A stretch of 34,776 bases of DNA, taken from NCBI RefSeq assembly GCF_902706225.1, contig NZ_CACSKB010000041.1, forward strand, positions 1-34,776, written 5' to 3'. The DNA comes from Microbacterium sp. 18062 (lineage in GTDB: Bacteria; Actinomycetota; Actinomycetes; Actinomycetales; Microbacteriaceae). Position numbers and translations under genes: made by a program. Below, piece after piece: positions 28,217-34,776 of this stretch (positions are counted from its first letter, which is position 1; each line of letters opens with the position of its first letter). The notes beneath the pieces were generated by a model that saw only the letters and a list, made by a program, of their open reading frames with translations, did not search any database and was not told the DNA's origin.

Positions 28217-28489
28217 TCACTTGCCGGTGAAGTCGAACGCCTTCAACAGCTCGGCGACCGCCTGGTCCCGGTCGTCTCCGCCCGCCTCGAACATGTGGGT
28301 GACGTGCGTGCGCAGATGGTTCTCCAGCAGCAGGCGGTTCAGGGACTCGAGCGAGCGCTGGATCGCACGGGACTGCGTGATGATGTCCATGCAGTAGTCC
28401 TCGGACTCGATCATCTTCGACAGGCCTCGCAGCTGACCCTCCAGGATGCTGGTGCGATGCAGAGCACGCTTCTTGATGTCATCGATCAC
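28217..28489 (-). CDS. CsoR/RcnR family metal-sensing regulator
   Basis: The protein has 90 residues, all-helical DUF156/CsoR fold: KKRALHRTSILEGQLRGLSKMI, then DYCMDIITQ and LLENHLRTHVTH. Putative metal ligands are C33, H58 and H62. The last replaces the second Cys of copper-sensing CsoR (pattern Cys-His-Cys), so the set looks more like RcnR-type Ni/Co sensors. No copper ATPase or chaperone gene is adjacent. The GTG at 28489 is 6 nt after TACTCT on the minus strand (leaderless), and that box abuts the divergent DUF445 promoter. A longer upstream reading frame has no homology. Confidence 0.88.
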   Translation of the reverse strand: MIDDIKKRALHRTSILEGQLRGLSKMIESEDYCMDIITQSRAIQRSLESLNRLLLENHLRTHVTHMFEAGGDDRDQAVAELLKAFDFTGK

Positions 28490-28521
28490 GCGTTCAGAGT
28501 ACGCCGTGCGAGGATGGCGGG

Positions 28522-29796
28522 ATGGCTCGCACCCCGCTCGCTCTGCTGAGCCCCGCCGACCAGGAGCGCCTGCGCGGGCTCCGGCTGATGAAGGGCATCG
28601 CCCTCGGCGCGCTCGTCTTCCTCGCGATCGTCTTCGTGATCGCCTTCGCGCTGCAGGCGCGGTATCCGTGGCTCGCCTATGTGCGCGCCGCCGCCGAGGG
28701 CGGCATGGTCGGCGCCCTCGCGGACTGGTTCGCGGTGACCGCACTGTTCCGCCGGCCGCTCGGTCTCCCGATCCCGCACACCGCCATCATCCCGACCCGC
28801 AAGGACGAGATCGGCCGGACGCTCGGCGAGTTCGTGGAGACCAACTTCCTCTCCGGCGACATCATCCGCACGAAGCTCTCCGCGACCCCGATCGCCGCGC
28901 GACTGGGCGAGTGGCTGCGCGACCCGCAGCACGCCGACCGCGTCGCCGCGGAGGGCGCGACGATGGCGGCCGGCGTGCTCGAGGCGCTGAGCGACGACGA
29001 CGTGCAGGAGGTGCTGGCCGATCTCGCGCGCGAGCACCTGATCGTGCCGGAGTGGGGTCCCCCGCTGGGCGGATGGCTCGAGCGCCTGGTCGCCTCGGGA
29101 GCGCACCACCAGGGGGTGGATCTCGCCGCCGACAGCATCAGCACCTGGCTGGACGCCAACCGCGAGGCCTTCACCGGCCTGCTGTCGCGACGGCTGCCGT
29201 CCTGGGCGCCGTCGATGGTGCACAACCTGGTCGACGACGCCGCCTACCACGAGGCCGTGAAGTTCGTCGCCGCGGTGCGGGCCGATCCCGAGCACCCGGC
29301 CCGCCTCGCGATCGACGGCTACCTGGACCGGCTCGCCGACAACCTCCAGCACGACCCCGCGACGATCGGAAGGTTCGAGGACGCCAAGGGCACCGTCTTC
29401 GACTCTCCGCGCGTGCGGGAGCTCGCCGCCGAGGTGTGGACGACGGCGAAGAACGGCCTGGTCGGCGCACTGCACGACCCCGACAGCGGCCTGCGCCGCC
29501 GGGTGGCGAGCGCTCTCGCCGAGATCGGCGATCGCCTCGTGACCGACCCGTCCCTCCAACGCCGCGTCGACGGGTGGGTGACGGATGCCGCCGTGTTCCT
29601 CGTCGATCGATACCGCCACGACATCGCCTCGATCATCACCGACACGGTCGAGCGCTGGGACGCCGACGAGACCACCGAGAAGATCGAGCTGATGGTCGGC
29701 CGCGACCTGCAGTACATCCGTCTGAACGGAACGGTCGTCGGTTCGCTCGCCGGACTTCTGATCTTCACGATCGCGCACGCGGTTTTCGGGGCGTAG
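28522..29796 (+). CDS. DUF445 domain membrane protein
   Basis: The protein has 424 residues. A transmembrane helix at about 26-44 (IALGALVFLAIVFVIAFAL) is followed by the DUF445 signature AAAEGGMVGALADWFAVTALFRRP and IPTRKDEIGRTLGEFVETNFL, a long helical soluble region, and a final C-terminal transmembrane helix (VGSLAGLLIFTIAHAVF). Both termini are anchored in the membrane. Function unknown. The ATG at 28522 has GAGGA 7 nt upstream. A TACGCC at 28500-28505 may be the -10, overlapping the divergent regulator promoter. Confidence 0.87.
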   Translation: MARTPLALLSPADQERLRGLRLMKGIALGALVFLAIVFVIAFALQARYPWLAYVRAAAEGGMVGALADWFAVTALFRRPLGLPIPHTAIIPTRKDEIGRTLGEFVETNFLSGDIIRTKLSATPIAARLGEWLRDPQHADRVAAEGATMAAGVLEALSDDDVQEVLADLAREHLIVPEWGPPLGGWLERLVASGAHHQGVDLAADSISTWLDANREAFTGLLSRRLPSWAPSMVHNLVDDAAYHEAVKFVAAVRADPEHPARLAIDGYLDRLADNLQHDPATIGRFEDAKGTVFDSPRVRELAAEVWTTAKNGLVGALHDPDSGLRRRVASALAEIGDRLVTDPSLQRRVDGWVTDAAVFLVDRYRHDIASIITDTVERWDADETTEKIELMVGRDLQYIRLNGTVVGSLAGLLIFTIAHAVFGA

Positions 29797-29813
29797 CGCG
29801 GTAGCCTGTCGCC

Positions 29814-30176
29814 GTGGCAGCTCCCGCAGACCAGCTGCTGTTCGCCTACGGCGCGCTGCAGCATCCGGATGTCCAGCTCGACACCTTCGGACGGCTCGTC
29901 GAGACGGACGACGATGTCCTGCCCGGCTACGCGCTCCTCTACATCGAGGCGGAGGACACCCGTACCGCCAACCCCTCCGGCACGACGGTGCTCCCGGTGC
30001 TGCGCCGCACCGATGGCCCGCGCGACAAGGTCGTGGGCATCGTCCTGTCGCTCACCGCGGACGAGCTCGACGCGGCCGACGAATACCAGATGTCCCTGTA
30101 CCGCCGCACCCCGGTGACGCTGGCGAGCGGCCGGGCGGCCTGGGTGTACGTGGGCCGACCAGGAAGGACCGGATGA
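29814..30176 (+). CDS. Gamma-glutamylcyclotransferase-like (AIG2/GGCT) protein
   Basis: The protein has 120 residues. It has the AIG2-like fold marks: FAYGALQHPDVQ (the YGxL substrate loop) near the N terminus and ADEYQMSLYRRTPVTL, where E90 is the likely catalytic acid. Such enzymes release 5-oxoproline from gamma-glutamyl amines, but the substrate here is unknown. The GTG is 6 nt after TAGCCT (leaderless). The stop overlaps the SixA-like ATG as ATGA. Confidence 0.83.
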   Translation: MAAPADQLLFAYGALQHPDVQLDTFGRLVETDDDVLPGYALLYIEAEDTRTANPSGTTVLPVLRRTDGPRDKVVGIVLSLTADELDAADEYQMSLYRRTPVTLASGRAAWVYVGRPGRTG

Positions 30177-30640
30177 TCACCCTCGCGCTCGCACGGCACG
30201 CGAAGTCGGACTGGGGCGACCCCAGTCTTCCCGACCACGACCGGCCCCTCAACGACCGCGGCCGACGCGACGCTCCTCGGATGGCGAAGCGGTTGGCCGA
30301 ACGCGGCTTCCGCCCCGCGCGGATCATCTCGAGCACCGCGACACGTGCCTGCTCGACGGCGTCCGCGTATGCTGCGGAACTCGGCGTCGCAGTAGATCTC
30401 GATCGCCGACTGTACGGAGCGGACCCGCAGACCCTGCAGGGCGTCGCCGCCGAGAGCGGCGTCGACAGCGTCCTGCTGGTGGCGCACGATCCGGGGCTCA
30501 GCTCGCTCGCGTTCGCCCTGAGCCACGAGATCTCGCACATGCCGACCTGCGCGGTCGCGACCTTCGAGTGGGATGCGGACGACTGGGCCGAAGCCCGTGC
30601 CACCGCACCCGCGTCCTGGCGGTTCGACGAACCGCGCTGA
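30173..30640 (+). CDS. SixA-like histidine phosphatase
   Basis: The protein has 155 residues. It is of the short phosphohistidine phosphatase type: the catalytic RHAKSDW (His9), R58 in STATRAC, and the second active-site His in VAHDPG (H105). E. coli SixA removes phosphate from histidine on phosphotransfer proteins; the target in this organism is unknown. It is translationally coupled to the cyclotransferase-like gene. The repeat region at 30674-30835 follows its stop. Confidence 0.87.
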   Translation: MITLALARHAKSDWGDPSLPDHDRPLNDRGRRDAPRMAKRLAERGFRPARIISSTATRACSTASAYAAELGVAVDLDRRLYGADPQTLQGVAAESGVDSVLLVAHDPGLSSLAFALSHEISHMPTCAVATFEWDADDWAEARATAPASWRFDEPR

Positions 30641-30673
30641 ACGGCTTCCTCGCATGCCGGTGGGGCCGGGCGG

Positions 30674-30835
30674 ACCTGTGGGGGCGAAAGCCCGGTCTCT
30701 GCCCTTCGTCTCGGAGCGTTGCTCCTCGCTCAGGGACCGAGAGCGGAGACTTTCGGGTCAGCTTCTCAGGGCCCCTGCGGGACCATCTGTGGGGTAGCGA
30801 AAGCCCGGTCGCTGAGCGAGCGCAGCGAGACGAAG
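30674..30835. repeat. Repeat region with direct and inverted copies between convergent genes
   Basis: Direct repeats: GCGAAAGCCCGGTC occurs at about 30684-30697 and 30797-30810, each preceded by CTGTGGGG. Inverted repeats: 30704-30739 (CTTCGTCTCG to CTCGCTCAGGGACCG) pairs with 30806-30835 (CGGTCGCTGAGCGAG to GAGACGAAG), with 6 extra nt in the left arm. The motif GCTGAGCGAGCGCAGCGAGAC is reminiscent of repeats seen in other high-GC actinobacteria. It fills the 210-bp gap between the SixA-like and YbaK-like stops. Confidence 0.8.
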
Positions 30836-30850
30836 CGGAGGACTTCCAGG

Positions 30851-31333
30851 TCAGTCGGCGTCGACCTTCGCCACGGTCCCGTCGGTGAGGGCCACCAGCT
30901 GATCGAAGGTCAAGGGGAAGACCGTATGCGGCGTCCCGCCCGCTGCCCACAGCTCGGCGTGGAGAGCGAGGTCCTCGTCGACGACCGTCGTGATCTTCGC
31001 GGGGTGCCCGGCCGGCGCCACTCCCCCGATGGCCTGACCGGTCGCCGCCCGGACCTGGTCGACACTCGCCCGCGCGATCGAGTCCCGGCCGAGCCGACGG
31101 GCGAGTGCGGCCGTGTCCACACGGTGCGCCCCACTCGTCATGACCAGCAGCGGCTCGCCGTCCGACCAGAAGACGAGGCTGTTCGCGATCGCACCGACCT
31201 CGACACCGAGAGCGGCGGCCGCGAGGGCGGCGGTGGTCGCGGCATCCGGCAGCGTCCGGATCTCGCCGGGGATCCCGGCTGCTCGGAGGGCGTCGTGGAC
31301 GAGTCGGCTGCGCGGGTGGAGAGCGTCGGTCAC
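30851..31333 (-). CDS. YbaK/EbsC-type aminoacyl-tRNA deacylase
   Basis: The protein has 160 residues. Family marks are TTAALAAAALGVEVGAIANSLVF, the glycine-rich loop TGQAIGGVAPAGHP and VVDEDLALHAELWAAGGTP. YbaK/ProX-type proteins hydrolyse mischarged tRNAs such as Cys-tRNAPro. The GTG at 31333 lies 7 nt after TAGGCT on the minus strand (leaderless); the TAG of this box is also the stop codon of the upstream methyltransferase gene. An upstream start at 31351 would add six residues. Confidence 0.88.
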   Translation of the reverse strand: MTDALHPRSRLVHDALRAAGIPGEIRTLPDAATTAALAAAALGVEVGAIANSLVFWSDGEPLLVMTSGAHRVDTAALARRLGRDSIARASVDQVRAATGQAIGGVAPAGHPAKITTVVDEDLALHAELWAAGGTPHTVFPLTFDQLVALTDGTVAKVDAD

Positions 31334-31343
31334 ATCCGTCAGC

Positions 31344-32141
31344 CTAGCCACGGGCGACGATCTCGCCGTGCGGCATCAGGAACCAGCCGTCGGGAGCCGC
31401 TGCCCACTCGTGCCACCCGCTCGATATCCGCTCCAGCCCGGTCCGATCGGTGACGCCGAGACCGACGGCATGCTCGGCGAACGACGACTCGAGCGCACGC
31501 TCCGCCCACGACTCCCCCCACCAGGCGCGCTCCTCGTCCGACTCGAACAACCAGAGCGACGCACTGGAAGCCACCTCAGCGAACCCGGCCTCCCGTGCCC
31601 AGGCCTTGAGCTTGCGGCCCGCGGCCGGGTCCCCCGCGACGAGCCGGTGCACGCGGAGGTAGACGTCATGCCATTCGGCGAGCGCCGGGATGAGCGGATA
31701 CCAGAGCACGCCCTCGTAGTCGACGTCGCGGGCGGCGACGATACCGCCGCCCGCGACGCGCCGGAACTCGCGCAGCGCGTCGACGGGACGAGCCAGATGC
31801 TGCAGCACCTGGTGGGCGTGCACGATGTCGAAGGCTGCATCGGGGTAGTCGAGCGCGTACGCGTCTTCGACCGCGAAGGAGACGTTGGCGACGCCCTCGG
31901 ATGCGGCGAACTCCGTCGCACGCGCGACGACGTCGGCCGACGCGTCGATGCCGAGAACCGGACCGGGTGCCACTCGACGAGCGATATCGACCGTGATCGT
32001 CCCGGGCCCGGCACCCACGTCCAGGACCGCGGAGCCGGGATGCAGCTCCGACACGACGTAGGCTGCGGAGTTCTCGACGGTGCGCCATTCGTGTGCGCGC
32101 AGGACGCTCGGGTGGTGTCCGTGGGTGTAGCTGTCGGCCAT
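31344..32141 (-). CDS. Class I SAM-dependent methyltransferase
   Basis: The protein has 265 residues. SAM motif I is VLDVGAGPGTITVDIA, followed by LGIDAS (acidic after strand 2), VEDAYALDYPDAAFDIVHAHQVLQHL and VDALREFRRV. The C-terminal half (HDVYLRVHRLVAGDPAAG, AWWGESWAERALESSF) is the substrate-specific part, of the UbiE/COQ5-like or small-molecule group. The ATG at 32141 is 6 nt after TACCCT on the minus strand (leaderless type), which argues against a longer start. Confidence 0.87.
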   Translation of the reverse strand: MADSYTHGHHPSVLRAHEWRTVENSAAYVVSELHPGSAVLDVGAGPGTITVDIARRVAPGPVLGIDASADVVARATEFAASEGVANVSFAVEDAYALDYPDAAFDIVHAHQVLQHLARPVDALREFRRVAGGGIVAARDVDYEGVLWYPLIPALAEWHDVYLRVHRLVAGDPAAGRKLKAWAREAGFAEVASSASLWLFESDEERAWWGESWAERALESSFAEHAVGLGVTDRTGLERISSGWHEWAAAPDGWFLMPHGEIVARG

Positions 32142-32365
32142 GGTTCGAGGGTAGATGCCGCGCGCAGTGGCATCGTACGTTGTGACGTCACCGCGCTCTC
32201 CCGCACCCGACAGAACGACCGCGGGTCGACGCCCCCACTCTGATCGGGGATTCTTCCCGCCACCCTTCATTACGACAGGGGGACCGAGCACAATGGACGA
32301 CGGATGCCGCGACTCGGCCGCATCCGTCGATGCACGGCCCACGAGGCCCGCGAAAGAGGTACGCG

Positions 32366-33433
32366 ATGACGCACGCTCAGACCCTGCCCGATTTCACCCA
32401 CGAGCGCGTGGAGGTGACGACGGGCTCGCGCAGCGGCCTGCTCATCGCCGTGGCGCTTCACTCCTCGACACTCGGTCCCGCCCTGGGCGGCACGCGCCTA
32501 TGGGCGTACCCGCACTGGAGCGACGCGGTGGGAGACGCGCTTCGGCTGTCCGCCGCGATGACGTTGAAGAACGCGGCCGCCGGACTCGACGCCGGTGGCG
32601 GGAAGGCTGTCATCGCCCTTGCGCCGGATGTGATTCTGGACGCCGAGCGCCGACGCGATGCGTTCCTGGACCTCGGGGACTCGGTCGAGTCGTTCGACGG
32701 CGCGTACCGCACCGCGGAGGACGTCGGCTCCACGACCGACGACATGCTCACCGTCCGCGAACGCACCGCCCATGTCGTGGGACTCCCTGACAGTGTCGGC
32801 GGGTCCGGCGAACCGGCAGGACCGACGAGCATCGGCGTCTACGCGGCGATCGGCGCCACACTCGAACACGTGCACGGCACCGCAGACGTGGCGGGGCGAC
32901 GCATCACGATCTCCGGCCTCGGACAGGTCGGCGGACGCCTGGCGTCGCGGCTCGCCGCCGCGGGCGCCGAGCTCACCGTCACGGATGTGAATCCCGCCAA
33001 GCGTGAACTCGCGGCCCAGCTGGGCGCACGCTGGGCGGAGCCGGGAACGGAGCATCTCGTCGCCGCCGACCTGTTCGTGCCGGCCGGTGTCGGCGGCCTC
33101 CTCACCGACGCCGTCATCGAAGAGCTCGACGCCCGGGCCGTGTGCGGTCCGGCCAACAACCCCCTCGCGCAGCGAGCGGGCGCGGAGCGTCTCGCTGCCC
33201 GGGGAGTCCTCTACACGCCGGACTTCGTCGCCAACGCCGGCGGTGTGATCCACCTCGACCTCGAGGCGCGCGGTGTGGACCGGACCGAGACGACGCGTCG
33301 CATCGCGGCCATCGGCGACACCGTGCGGAATCTCCTGGATGAGGCCGACGCACGCGGCATCACGCCGCTCGCCGCCGCGGAGGCCTTCGCCGCGGAGCGT
33401 CTCGGAAAGGCATCGACACGCGCCCCCGCCTGA
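32366..33433 (+). CDS. Leu/Val/Phe/Glu-type amino acid dehydrogenase
   Basis: The protein has 355 residues, the size of leucine and valine dehydrogenases. The N-terminal catalytic domain has LGPALGGTRLW and MTLKNAAAGLDAGGGKAVI, with K68 and K80 as the substrate-binding and catalytic lysines. The NAD-binding domain has ISGLGQVGGRLA, followed by VCGPANNP and TPDFVANAGG. It oxidatively deaminates a branched-chain or aromatic amino acid. The ATG at 32366 has AAGAGG 8 nt upstream. The 224-bp gap before it holds a GTGACGTCAC palindrome at 32182-32191. Confidence 0.9.
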   Translation: MTHAQTLPDFTHERVEVTTGSRSGLLIAVALHSSTLGPALGGTRLWAYPHWSDAVGDALRLSAAMTLKNAAAGLDAGGGKAVIALAPDVILDAERRRDAFLDLGDSVESFDGAYRTAEDVGSTTDDMLTVRERTAHVVGLPDSVGGSGEPAGPTSIGVYAAIGATLEHVHGTADVAGRRITISGLGQVGGRLASRLAAAGAELTVTDVNPAKRELAAQLGARWAEPGTEHLVAADLFVPAGVGGLLTDAVIEELDARAVCGPANNPLAQRAGAERLAARGVLYTPDFVANAGGVIHLDLEARGVDRTETTRRIAAIGDTVRNLLDEADARGITPLAAAEAFAAERLGKASTRAPA

Positions 33434-33436
33434 CCG

Positions 33437-33712
33437 TCAGAACAGGTTCGCCACGGCGACGGACACCGCCATAGCGACGGACAGGAGAGTGACGAGCACG
33501 GCCGTCGCACCGAGCAGGGTCCGTTCCCGCCTGCTCTCCTCCGCAGGGGGTCGTGCGCGCTCCCTGCGACGGCGACGCTCCGCGGCGGTTGTCCGTCCCG
33601 TGTCGGAGCCTGATCGCGGCCTCCACGTCCGACGCGCGGGACAGCCGGCATCACCGGGCTCGTCGTCCGCCGACGCGTCGGCAGCATCTGGACGCACGTC
33701 ATCCCCCAACAT
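33437..33712 (-). CDS. Small C-terminally anchored membrane protein, unknown
   Basis: The protein has 91 residues. An acidic N-terminal third (DVRPDAADASADDEPGD) is followed by a basic Arg-rich stretch (ERRRRRERARPPAEESRRER) and one transmembrane helix at the extreme C terminus (TLLGATAVLVTLLSVAMAVSVAVA). No family is recognised. The ATG at 33712 has GAGG 5 nt upstream. It is divergent from the XRE-type regulator across a region with palindromes, and its stop is 3 nt from the dehydrogenase stop. Confidence 0.6.
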   Translation of the reverse strand: MLGDDVRPDAADASADDEPGDAGCPARRTWRPRSGSDTGRTTAAERRRRRERARPPAEESRRERTLLGATAVLVTLLSVAMAVSVAVANLF

Positions 33713-33728
33713 CCGCACCTCGTGTACT

Positions 33729-33753
33729 CTACATGCGTATGTAGACATGCGAA
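33729..33753. promoter_or_regulatory. Operator-like repeats in the divergent intergenic region
   Basis: CTACAT-GCGT-ATGTAG (33729-33744) is a perfect 6+6 inverted repeat. ACATGCG occurs at 33731, 33745 and again at 33819. The region lies between the small membrane protein gene and the XRE-type regulator and overlaps possible -10 boxes of both strands (TACTCT/TAGAGT), so it is a good candidate for the regulator's own operator. Confidence 0.5.
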
Positions 33754-33812
33754 CGCCGGGCCCATTCCGATGCCACTCGGAAGAGACCGCATCTCCTCGA
33801 GGGAGAAAAAGC

Positions 33813-33845
33813 ATGTGTACATGCGAATGTCGCGATGCAGGGTGA
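33813..33845 (+). CDS. Ten-codon cysteine-rich ORF, possible leader peptide
   Basis: ATG at 33813 opens a 10-residue ORF, MCTCECRDAG, with three cysteines. GAGGGAG lies 7 nt upstream, the strongest ribosome-binding site in this stretch. Its TGA overlaps the GTG of the XRE-type gene (GTGA at 33842-33845). This is the layout of a short translated leader coupled to the next gene. Cysteine-rich upstream ORFs that sense cysteine supply are known in mycobacteria; here that role is only inferred, and the Cys codons coincide partly with the ACATGCGAATG operator-like repeat. Confidence 0.35.
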   Translation: MCTCECRDAG

Positions 33846-34135
33846 TCGATGCTGGGAGGATGCCCGATGACTCACTCGCCTGGGACGAGTTCGCCCGAGA
33901 ACTGGGACTCAACCTGCAGAGGGCTCGCGCTCAGCGAGGCATCAGCCAGGAACGCGCAGCGCACGCGGCGGGCATCTCAACCTTCACGTATCGCAAGCTT
34001 GAGAAGGGCGAATCCAATCCCGGAACCCCTGCGAACCCTCGTCTGCGCACGCTGCTCGCGCTCGCGGAGGTTCTCGGCGTCGACGTCGCCGCTCTGCTTC
34101 CCGAAGCGCCGCACGGTATCGCCACCGGCCGCTGA
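33842..34135 (+). CDS. XRE family (Cro/CI-type) transcriptional regulator
   Basis: The protein has 97 residues from GTG 33842. A single helix-turn-helix domain spans about 15-82: LGLNLQRARAQRGISQERAA, HAAGISTFTYRKLEKGESNP and LRTLLALAEVLGVDVAALLP. The start is uncertain: GTG 33842 overlaps the leader stop (GTGA), ATG 33860 would also retain the domain, and neither has its own well-spaced ribosome-binding site. It probably controls itself and the divergent membrane protein gene through the palindromes at 33729-33753. Confidence 0.85.
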   Translation: MIDAGRMPDDSLAWDEFARELGLNLQRARAQRGISQERAAHAAGISTFTYRKLEKGESNPGTPANPRLRTLLALAEVLGVDVAALLPEAPHGIATGR

Positions 34136-34211
34136 GACCTGCACGCGCCGCGGTGTCCGAGGTTCGTGAGTCAATCGACTCGTGCCCACCCCCTCGACCC
34201 GGAGTGACGGC

Positions 34212-34562
34212 ATGCATGCAAATAGACCGACGTGGCAGCGCGACGAGTGCCCGCCCTGGTGCGATGGCGATCACCGCGAACAAGACCATGAAGAAGACCA
34301 CGCCCACAGGTCCACGCGAGCAAGCATTGCAGCGATAGCGCGCACCGTCGCACGATCAGCCTCCGACCTGCCCGTCGACGGCGCAGAAGCGGTCGATCTG
34401 GAGGTCGCCGTGTGGCAACGCGACGGATCGCATCAGACATGGGTCTACATCGGCTCGGGTCCCAGCCAGTGCATCGAGATCAGCGTCTCCAGCGCTCGAC
34501 GTGTCATGTCCGCGCTTTCCGCGCTTCTCGGACCGCCGGCGGTGCCGCCCGAGGATCGCTGA
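34212..34562 (+). CDS. DUF6907-like protein
   Basis: The protein has 116 residues. The N-terminal segment CPPWCDGDHREQDHEEDHAHRS has the spaced Cys and His residues of the actinobacterial DUF6907 type (CPxWC...H...H), a possible small metal site. A beta-rich part follows (VDLEVAVWQRDGSHQTWVYIG), then a helix (SARRVMSALSALL). Proteins of this kind are common in accessory regions next to XRE regulators. The ATG at 34212 has GGAG 7 nt upstream; an in-frame GTG at 34182 is less supported. Confidence 0.65.
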   Translation: MHANRPTWQRDECPPWCDGDHREQDHEEDHAHRSTRASIAAIARTVARSASDLPVDGAEAVDLEVAVWQRDGSHQTWVYIGSGPSQCIEISVSSARRVMSALSALLGPPAVPPEDR

Positions 34563-34664
34563 CTCGACGCGGCCGGCGCCGGCGCGCGTCAGCGAGAGCA
34601 CATCGTGCCCAATACAGGAGAACCGGGTACGAACCCCTGTGAAAGAGCGTTCGTGCCGGTAATG

Positions 34665-34700
34665 CAGAAATGGCCACCCATCGTTGGGTGGCCATTTCTG
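34665..34700 (-). terminator. Terminator of the rRNA operon
   Basis: A perfect 16-bp inverted repeat (CAGAAATGGCCACCCA / TGGGTGGCCATTTCTG) around a TCGT loop lies 10 nt after the 5S rRNA 3' end on the minus strand. Confidence 0.88.
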
Positions 34701-34710
34701 GTGTGAAAAG

Positions 34711-34776
34711 AAGTCCGGCGGTGTCCTACTCTCCCACAGGGTCCCCCCTGCAGTACCATCGGCGCTGAGAGGCTTA
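34711..34776 (-). rRNA. rrf: 5S ribosomal RNA, 3' part (cut by window edge)
   Basis: The minus strand reads TAAGCCTCTCAGCGCCGATG, GGGAGAGTAGGACACCGCCG and GACTT, the 3' half of an actinobacterial 5S rRNA. The 5' half is beyond the right edge. The exact 3' end may differ by 1-3 nt. The rest of the rRNA operon should lie further right. Confidence 0.93.

Noticed and set aside
34182..34211. GTG start at 34182 for the DUF6907-like gene
   Set aside because: No ribosome-binding site; ATG 34212 has GGAG 7 nt upstream.
34614..34640. Possible tRNA T-arm-like GGTTCGTACC sequence on the minus strand
   Set aside because: No acceptor stem, anticodon arm or CCA end can be folded around it; it forms only a short local hairpin.

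Overview
The window is high-GC, gene-dense chromosomal DNA from an actinobacterium. It most resembles Microbacterium or a close Microbacteriaceae relative, judged from protein families (DUF4921, DUF3817, a class Ib nrdHIEF operon, a ClpC-type unfoldase), heavy use of GTG starts, and the 3' part of a typical actinobacterial 5S rRNA at the right edge. No tRNA, CRISPR array, transposase or phage gene is visible. Species-level placement is inference.

Layout. 1-1500: the start of an L-arabinose locus on the minus strand (araD, cut by the window edge, and a LacI-type regulator) with four related operator-like palindromes. 1500-8612: an unknown protein, an M20 peptidase, a Gfo/Idh/MocA oxidoreductase coupled to a NYN/OST-HTH putative RNase, a PQQ-repeat lipoprotein, then a minus-strand operon of a luciferase-like oxidoreductase and two tandem DoxX-like membrane paralogues joined by ATGA overlaps. 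8682-15203: a ClpC-type unfoldase with a HAIR-like (HspR) element over its promoter, several small or mid-size membrane proteins, a MarR regulator and an RsmC-like methyltransferase. 15490-18863: acetyl-CoA synthetase divergent from a HIT/GalT-like DUF4921 protein. 18914-23848: two small proteins and the nrdHIEF operon, whose upstream region carries a candidate NrdR-box pair and a cluster of DnaA-box-like sequences. 23848-32141: an MFS transporter, an alpha/beta hydrolase-acyl-CoA dehydrogenase-aldo/keto reductase operon, a CsoR-family regulator with a Cys-His-His ligand set, DUF445, a cyclotransferase-like/SixA pair, a YbaK deacylase and a methyltransferase. 32366-34776: a Leu/Val-type dehydrogenase, then a small accessory-looking module (tail-anchored-like protein, XRE regulator, DUF6907-like protein) next to the rRNA operon end.

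Two features run through the window. First, 16 genes on both strands have a YANNNT hexamer (mostly TASNNT) exactly 6 or 7 nt before the start codon and no Shine-Dalgarno sequence, the expected signature of leaderless transcripts; this was used to choose many starts. Second, several intergenic gaps contain large imperfect palindromes, including three related hairpins with CACTTG/CAAGTG arms and 18-20 nt loops.

No obviously new multi-gene defence or biosynthetic system was found. The best candidates for undescribed biology are the 10-codon, three-cysteine leader ORF overlapping the XRE gene, the HAIR-like element on a ClpP-loop-containing ClpC-type gene, the palindrome family, and the dual NrdR/DnaA arrangement before nrdHIEF.
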